36,562 nucleotides of DNA from Deltaproteobacteria bacterium (lineage in GTDB: Bacteria > Desulfobacterota > Dissulfuribacteria > Dissulfuribacterales > QOAL01). Each line of letters opens with the position of its first letter. Position 1 is the first letter of the stretch. Positions 32,760 to 36,562 of the stretch are shown piece after piece. The position numbers were made by a program, and so were the translations under genes. The notes under the pieces are model-generated. The model searched no databases and was not told the DNA's origin. It saw only the letters and a list, made by a program, of their open reading frames with translations. The DNA is taken from positions 1 to 36,562 of the forward strand of contig JAMOVK010000087.1 in NCBI GenBank assembly GCA_027067775.1, written 5' to 3'.

Positions 32760-34340
32760 TTACTGATTTTGCTCCATTTTCTCCTCTATCAAGGAAGAAA
32801 ATGCCTCTGCCACTTCAGGATCAAATTGGGTGCCTGAATTTTTTTTGATCTCTTCATAGGCAAACCTATCTGGCATAGCATCCCTGTATGGCCGCCTGGA
32901 GGTAATGGCATCATAGGTGTCAGCAACTGCCAAGATCCTGCTCAATTTCGGGATATCTGTCCCTTTCAAACCATCAGGATAACCCTTGCCATCCCATCTT
33001 TCATGATGATGCCTTATAATGGATGTTTCCACCTTGAGCAGACCAAGATGACCCACTATCTCCGCCCCTATGACTGGATGGGTTTTTATTATCTCATACT
33101 CCTCCCTGGTCAATCTGCCGGGCTTCATGAGTATCTGATCTCTGATTCCTATCTTTCCGATATCATGAAGATGTCCGGCAAAGGTCAAAGACTCTATTTC
33201 CTCATCTGTACAATTCATCTTTTTTGCTATAGCCACTGCCCACTGGGTTACCCTCTCCGAATGGAGCTTTGTATAGGGATCCTTTGCCTCCAGACTCCTT
33301 ACAAGAGCCCTCAATGTGGCATGAAGATTCATAAAGAGACTGTCATAGAGAAGGATGTTTTCTATTGTAAGACTTGCCCTTTCGGAAAGGACATGGAGAA
33401 GAAAAAGGTATTCATGGGCGCTTTTAGAATCTATGCCTGGTGACGAGACACAAAGTACACCAAGAATCTCCTCCCTGATACGAAAGGGAACCATAAGATA
33501 ACAACCCGTTCCCTGAGAGCCTGTATGGTCTTTTGGATCACAATATGCAATGGGATTTTGTCCAAGCACGGGAATCCCATCCTGCACAACCTTTACGACA
33601 GGATGTTCAACAGCATCCATAGGTATTTCATACAGTCCATTTTGGACCTGGCCAATAGAAGCCACCATCACCAGGGAGGCCCTTTCCTCTTCCCTGACCC
33701 ACAACATAGATTGGGTAGCATCCACCAGCCTGGCACCCAGCTCTACAAGAGTCTCATAAAGTTCGCTGGTGTTTTTGGTCTTTGCAAGGGTCTCGCTGAT
33801 GGAAAAGAGGATGCTCTGTTCCCGCATCTTCTTTTCCAGCTTCTTGTTCATCTGCTCCAGGAGTTTTTTTACCCTGACCTCTTCTGTAAGGAATTGGTTC
33901 TCAAGAAGGATGCTTCTTTCCTTAGTGAGTCTTTCTAGTGCCACCTGAAGCTGATCAAATTTAAAGGGCTTGGACAGAAAATCAGAGGCGCCGCTTCTCA
34001 TGGCTTTAACAATCACATCCATGGAAGGCTCCCCTGTGATTATGGCAGAAACTATTGTCCTATCCCTTTCCTTGAGCTTTTCTACAAACTCGATGCCAGT
34101 CATTCCTGGCATGTTGATATCCACAAATACAACATCAACATCCAGCACCTGATCCAGTACTGCAAAGGCATCAAGGGCATTGGAGGCCTTAAAGACTTCA
34201 TATTTCTTCTGAAACTTAAGGTAGGACTCCAGCATGTCAATAATTCTTGGATCGTCATCAACTATCAGCACACGCCAGGGACGTCCCCCATTTGGCTGAG
34301 TAGAACTAGACCGTTTTATGGACGTGGTAGAGGTCTGCAT
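32760..34340 (-). CDS. Response regulator with GAF and HD-GYP domains
   Basis: The 526-residue protein has a receiver domain (23-137; Asp28-Asp29, phosphorylated Asp74, Lys124), a coiled-coil linker (140-175), a GAF-like domain (about 180-330) and an HD-GYP domain (335-520). The metal and catalytic residues are kept: His360, H391-LHDIGK (392-393 H-D), His421, HHHERWDGKGYP (444-455), so it should hydrolyse cyclic di-GMP. HD-GYP enzymes switch cells from surface growth to motility, which suits flagellar and pilus genes nearby. The frame continues to the start of the REC-SHOCT gene, 10 bp away. Its ATG has no strong ribosome binding site. Confidence 0.93.
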   Translation of the reverse strand: MQTSTTSIKRSSSTQPNGGRPWRVLIVDDDPRIIDMLESYLKFQKKYEVFKASNALDAFAVLDQVLDVDVVFVDINMPGMTGIEFVEKLKERDRTIVSAIITGEPSMDVIVKAMRSGASDFLSKPFKFDQLQVALERLTKERSILLENQFLTEEVRVKKLLEQMNKKLEKKMREQSILFSISETLAKTKNTSELYETLVELGARLVDATQSMLWVREEERASLVMVASIGQVQNGLYEIPMDAVEHPVVKVVQDGIPVLGQNPIAYCDPKDHTGSQGTGCYLMVPFRIREEILGVLCVSSPGIDSKSAHEYLFLLHVLSERASLTIENILLYDSLFMNLHATLRALVRSLEAKDPYTKLHSERVTQWAVAIAKKMNCTDEEIESLTFAGHLHDIGKIGIRDQILMKPGRLTREEYEIIKTHPVIGAEIVGHLGLLKVETSIIRHHHERWDGKGYPDGLKGTDIPKLSRILAVADTYDAITSRRPYRDAMPDRFAYEEIKKNSGTQFDPEVAEAFSSLIEEKMEQNQ

Positions 34341-34350
34341 CTAGGTAATT

Positions 34351-35022
34351 TTAAATTTGTTGAAACAATTTCTTTTTCAAGGCAAGAAACTCTTCTTCAG
34401 TAATAACACCCTGGGCCTTGAGCCTTGCAAGGCGTTCCAACTGGTTCAACACCTCTTCCTTATCCACGCCGCCATCTTGATGTTGAAGGATAAACGGAGA
34501 AAACCATTCAGGGCCAAAAAGGGCCTTCTGATTAGCGCTTCCTGTCTGGTCAGCAGGCTCCAAACCATCTTCCTGTTTTTTGGCTGCCGCTACCGCCTTG
34601 ACATACTCAATAAGTCTTTGATTTTCTCTTTGAAGCCTTATTTTTTCACATGCATTGTCCACGCTTATCTTCAATTCTTCCAGGCGAAAGGGCTTTCTTA
34701 AATAGTCGTATGCCCCTTCCTTTACTGCCTGAATGGCTGTTTCCAAGGATGCGTAACCGGTTATAATTATAACCATGATATCAGGATGAAGTTTTTTTGC
34801 CTGATGTAACACCTCCATCCCGTCTATTTCTGGCATCATCAGATCTGTTATCAACAGATCGTATCTATTTTCCTTCAGCTTACTCACGGCCTCAAGACCA
34901 TTTTGGACTAGGGTTATCTCTCTATCTTCTTGATCAAGAAGCTCACTCAAAAGATCACCTATATTTTTTTCATCCTCGGCAATGAGTATCCGAAGGGAGC
35001 TGCTGTGGTGTTGGTCTGCCAT
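34351..35022 (-). CDS. Response regulator with C-terminal SHOCT domain
   Basis: The 223-residue protein combines a receiver domain (10-130; Glu16-Asp17, phosphorylated Asp60 in LLITDLMMP, Lys110 in YLRKPF) with a linker and a short C-terminal SHOCT domain (191-222: VLNQLERLARLKAQGVITEEEFLALKKKLF). No DNA-binding or enzyme domain is present. The SHOCT motif is a small helical oligomerisation module common at C-termini. Receiver-SHOCT fusions are reported rarely; it may link a kinase to a scaffold. It is the first gene of the minus-strand regulatory run. The start ATG has only a weak AGG before it. Confidence 0.8.
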   Translation of the reverse strand: MADQHHSSSLRILIAEDEKNIGDLLSELLDQEDREITLVQNGLEAVSKLKENRYDLLITDLMMPEIDGMEVLHQAKKLHPDIMVIIITGYASLETAIQAVKEGAYDYLRKPFRLEELKISVDNACEKIRLQRENQRLIEYVKAVAAAKKQEDGLEPADQTGSANQKALFGPEWFSPFILQHQDGGVDKEEVLNQLERLARLKAQGVITEEEFLALKKKLFQQI

Positions 35023-35035
35023 TTTGAAAGCCTAC

Positions 35036-35064
35036 TTGTTAAAGCTGTTAGCCGTGATTAATAT
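35036..35064 (+). promoter_or_regulatory. Sigma70-like promoter for the DUF6178-type gene
   Basis: TTGTTA (35036-35041) and TAATAT (35059-35064) are 17 bp apart, four of six consensus bases each. Start would be near 35072, giving a leader of about 63 nt. The -10 hexamer lies in the dyad 35054-35079. Confidence 0.4.
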
Positions 35065-35079
35065 TTGATATCTAATCAC
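35054..35079. promoter_or_regulatory. Candidate operator dyad between divergent genes
   Basis: GTGATTA (35054-35060) is the inverse of TAATCAC (35073-35079), with a further ATAT/ATAT pair inside. The 26-bp dyad covers the proposed -10 of the plus-strand gene and lies 32 bp upstream of the REC-SHOCT start, so a bound dimer could affect both. Confidence 0.4.
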
Positions 35080-35134
35080 AATACCCAAATTTTCCATAAT
35101 TCACAATTACAGACTTTTTTTCTTTATCGGAGCT

Positions 35135-36562
35135 ATGAAAGATAACTTAAGACTAGCTAGTGACAAGACAAAAAAAGCAGATCTGCAAACCAGGATCAAT
35201 ACCATGGAACTACCAGAGCAGTTGAACCTGGTATTAATCACTCCTTGGGAAAGGCGATTTGAACTAATCACGTCGTCTGAAAAGGCCGGGCAAATCGTTG
35301 CCAATATGCCGGTAGAGGAACTTTTCTGGACCATAAAGGCTACTGGCATAGAAGACTCCGGCATCCTACTTGGTCTTTCAACACCTGAACAGCTGCAGTT
35401 TATATTTGATCTCGACTGGTGGCTAAAGGACCGGCTGAGGGCAGACAAGATCGCCGCATGGCTCCTTGTCATGTTTGAGCTGTCTGAAAACAGCTGCAAG
35501 CACTGGCTTAAATGGATCCTTCATCAGGACCCTTGGCTATTTCCTGCATTGCTGAATGAATTCATCAGTGTGATTAAAAGACCCGACGATATGGATATCC
35601 AGGAGGCAAAGGATCGCTTGCCCCCATTCACCCTGGATAATGTATACTTTATTGACTTCAAGAAGAAAAAACTTGCACCTCTTTTTATGCGTCTGATAAC
35701 CGCCATCTTGGAAGTAGATCCTGGAGGATATCGAGATATCTTTGAAACAATGCTATGGCAGACCCCTGGCCACAACCTGGAGACTGCCTACCGGCTCAGG
35801 TGTGGGCGCATTGGAGACTTTGGAATCCCAGACTACTACGACTCTCTTGATATATACTCACCCTTAAAGCCCGAACAGATGCACATCATGGACTTGGACG
35901 ATCCTGTCCTGAAGGCCCTGCCTGTTAACTACGACATGCCTCCCTTTGTCCCGACTCTGTATGTGACAGAGTTTCCTGTATTACATGAGGCTGTTGGCAG
36001 GCTCGCTGGCAAGCCTATTATGGAAAGAATAGTGCGGGAAGCAACAGGGGTTGCAAATAAGATACTGATGGCAGATTTGGTTGACCTGGACGATCCGGAA
36101 CAACTTCAAGGGGCTTTAAAAAAGGCCTTTTCCATGATCAACCTTGGGGTTGAGTACCTGTCTGATAAACTTCACAGGCAACCTTATCAGATCCTTGCCA
36201 CCCACTATCTTGAAGAGATTGCAAGGTTAAGCTCTTGGCTACTCCTTCATTCGGGCACAGAGGCAAAAAGGCTTTTAAAGGACCAGCGATTTGAGGCCCT
36301 GCCACATTATCTCAAGCAGGCTGTAGAAGAAGCTGCCAAAAGACCGTCCATGCTTTTCATTCCACAAGAGGGCTTTTCTGCCCTTGTGACAACCTTGTCA
36401 GACCTTCATAATCTGGAAAAGCTGGTGGATGAGGCAGTATCGTGGCATAAGGTTATTGACTTTCTGGTACCGTCTTTTGACAAATGGCCTCTTGAAATAG
36501 GCTGGGAAAAGACAAACATGCTTGCACCGGAAGAGCTAGCTGCAGACAGTGCACTTGCAACA
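35135..36562 (+). CDS. DUF6178-type protein, 3' end outside the window
   Basis: The reading frame is open from ATG 35135 through 476 codons to the end of the window with no stop. The product is soluble, helical and has no signal peptide. LPEQLNLVLITPWERRFELI (26-45), PVEELFWTIKATGIED, ILLGLSTPEQLQFIFDLDWW and DKIAAWLLVMFE are consistent with DUF6178, a family seen mainly in deltaproteobacteria, function unknown. The family is recognised from memory and not searched. Start choice is open: the ATG has GGAG only 2 nt away, while Met24 (35204) has AGGA 9 nt upstream. It is the only plus-strand gene in this part of the window and is divergent from REC-SHOCT. Confidence 0.75.
   Translation, partial: MKDNLRLASDKTKKADLQTRINTMELPEQLNLVLITPWERRFELITSSEKAGQIVANMPVEELFWTIKATGIEDSGILLGLSTPEQLQFIFDLDWWLKDRLRADKIAAWLLVMFELSENSCKHWLKWILHQDPWLFPALLNEFISVIKRPDDMDIQEAKDRLPPFTLDNVYFIDFKKKKLAPLFMRLITAILEVDPGGYRDIFETMLWQTPGHNLETAYRLRCGRIGDFGIPDYYDSLDIYSPLKPEQMHIMDLDDPVLKALPVNYDMPPFVPTLYVTEFPVLHEAVGRLAGKPIMERIVREATGVANKILMADLVDLDDPEQLQGALKKAFSMINLGVEYLSDKLHRQPYQILATHYLEEIARLSSWLLLHSGTEAKRLLKDQRFEALPHYLKQAVEEAAKRPSMLFIPQEGFSALVTTLSDLHNLEKLVDEAVSWHKVIDFLVPSFDKWPLEIGWEKTNMLAPEELAADSALAT

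Noticed and set aside
35107-35775. Two minus-strand frames opposite the last gene
   Set aside because: They are shadows of the 476-codon open plus frame, which has better composition and family-like segments.

Overview
The window looks like chromosomal DNA of an anaerobic, motile, Gram-negative bacterium of the Desulfobacterota/deltaproteobacterial type. The indications are a DUF3313 lipoprotein, a protein resembling DUF6178, a B12-dependent (class II) ribonucleotide reductase as the RNR present, HemW, a GlcF-like iron-sulfur protein, a sigma54-driven flagellar operon and several NtrC-, HD-GYP- and REC-type regulators. The species cannot be named from sequence alone. No rRNA, tRNA, CRISPR array, insertion sequence or prophage gene was seen.

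Layout. 1-171 is the 5' end of a type IV pilin gene (minus), with a sigma54 promoter about 125 bp upstream. 496-8855 (plus) carries a DUF3313 lipoprotein, a long imperfect palindrome, and nrdJ behind a sigma70 promoter with two NrdR boxes. A compact run follows: GlcF-like Fe-S protein, rlmE, hemW, a lipoprotein, a CxxCC protein, a small membrane protein and a stand-alone RAM domain.

8891-21713 (minus) is one long flagellar operon read from a sigma54 promoter at about 21756-21772: fliL, fliM, fliN, fliO, fliP, fliQ, fliR, flhB, flhA, flhF, flhG, fliA, cheY, a second and very acidic FliL-like protein, a small basic protein and a DUF2802-type protein. It covers the switch (FliM/N), the export gate (FliOPQR, FlhAB), placement control (FlhF/G), late-gene sigma factor (FliA) and chemotaxis output (CheY).

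21871-28532 (minus) is an envelope-modification block: an ArnT/PMT-like glycosyltransferase, ArnA split into two genes (dehydrogenase and formyltransferase), a PAP2 phosphatase, and an unusual 751-residue AAA+ ATPase that resembles the ATPases of bacterial RyR-domain proteins. 28623-35022 (minus) is a regulatory block: a repeat-containing exported protein, an NtrC-type sigma54 activator, a degenerate histidine-kinase-like protein, a REC-GAF-HD-GYP protein and a REC-SHOCT protein. The activator is a reasonable candidate for driving the sigma54 promoters of pilA and fliL. At 35135 a plus-strand gene (probable DUF6178) runs off the end of the window.

Points most worth following up: the RyR-type ATPase in an Arn-like locus, the duplicated motifs of the 513-residue protein, the pseudokinase beside the NtrC activator, FliN with two FliM-like CheY-binding motifs, FlhB with NPTR instead of NPTH, and the 179-nt palindrome upstream of nrdJ.
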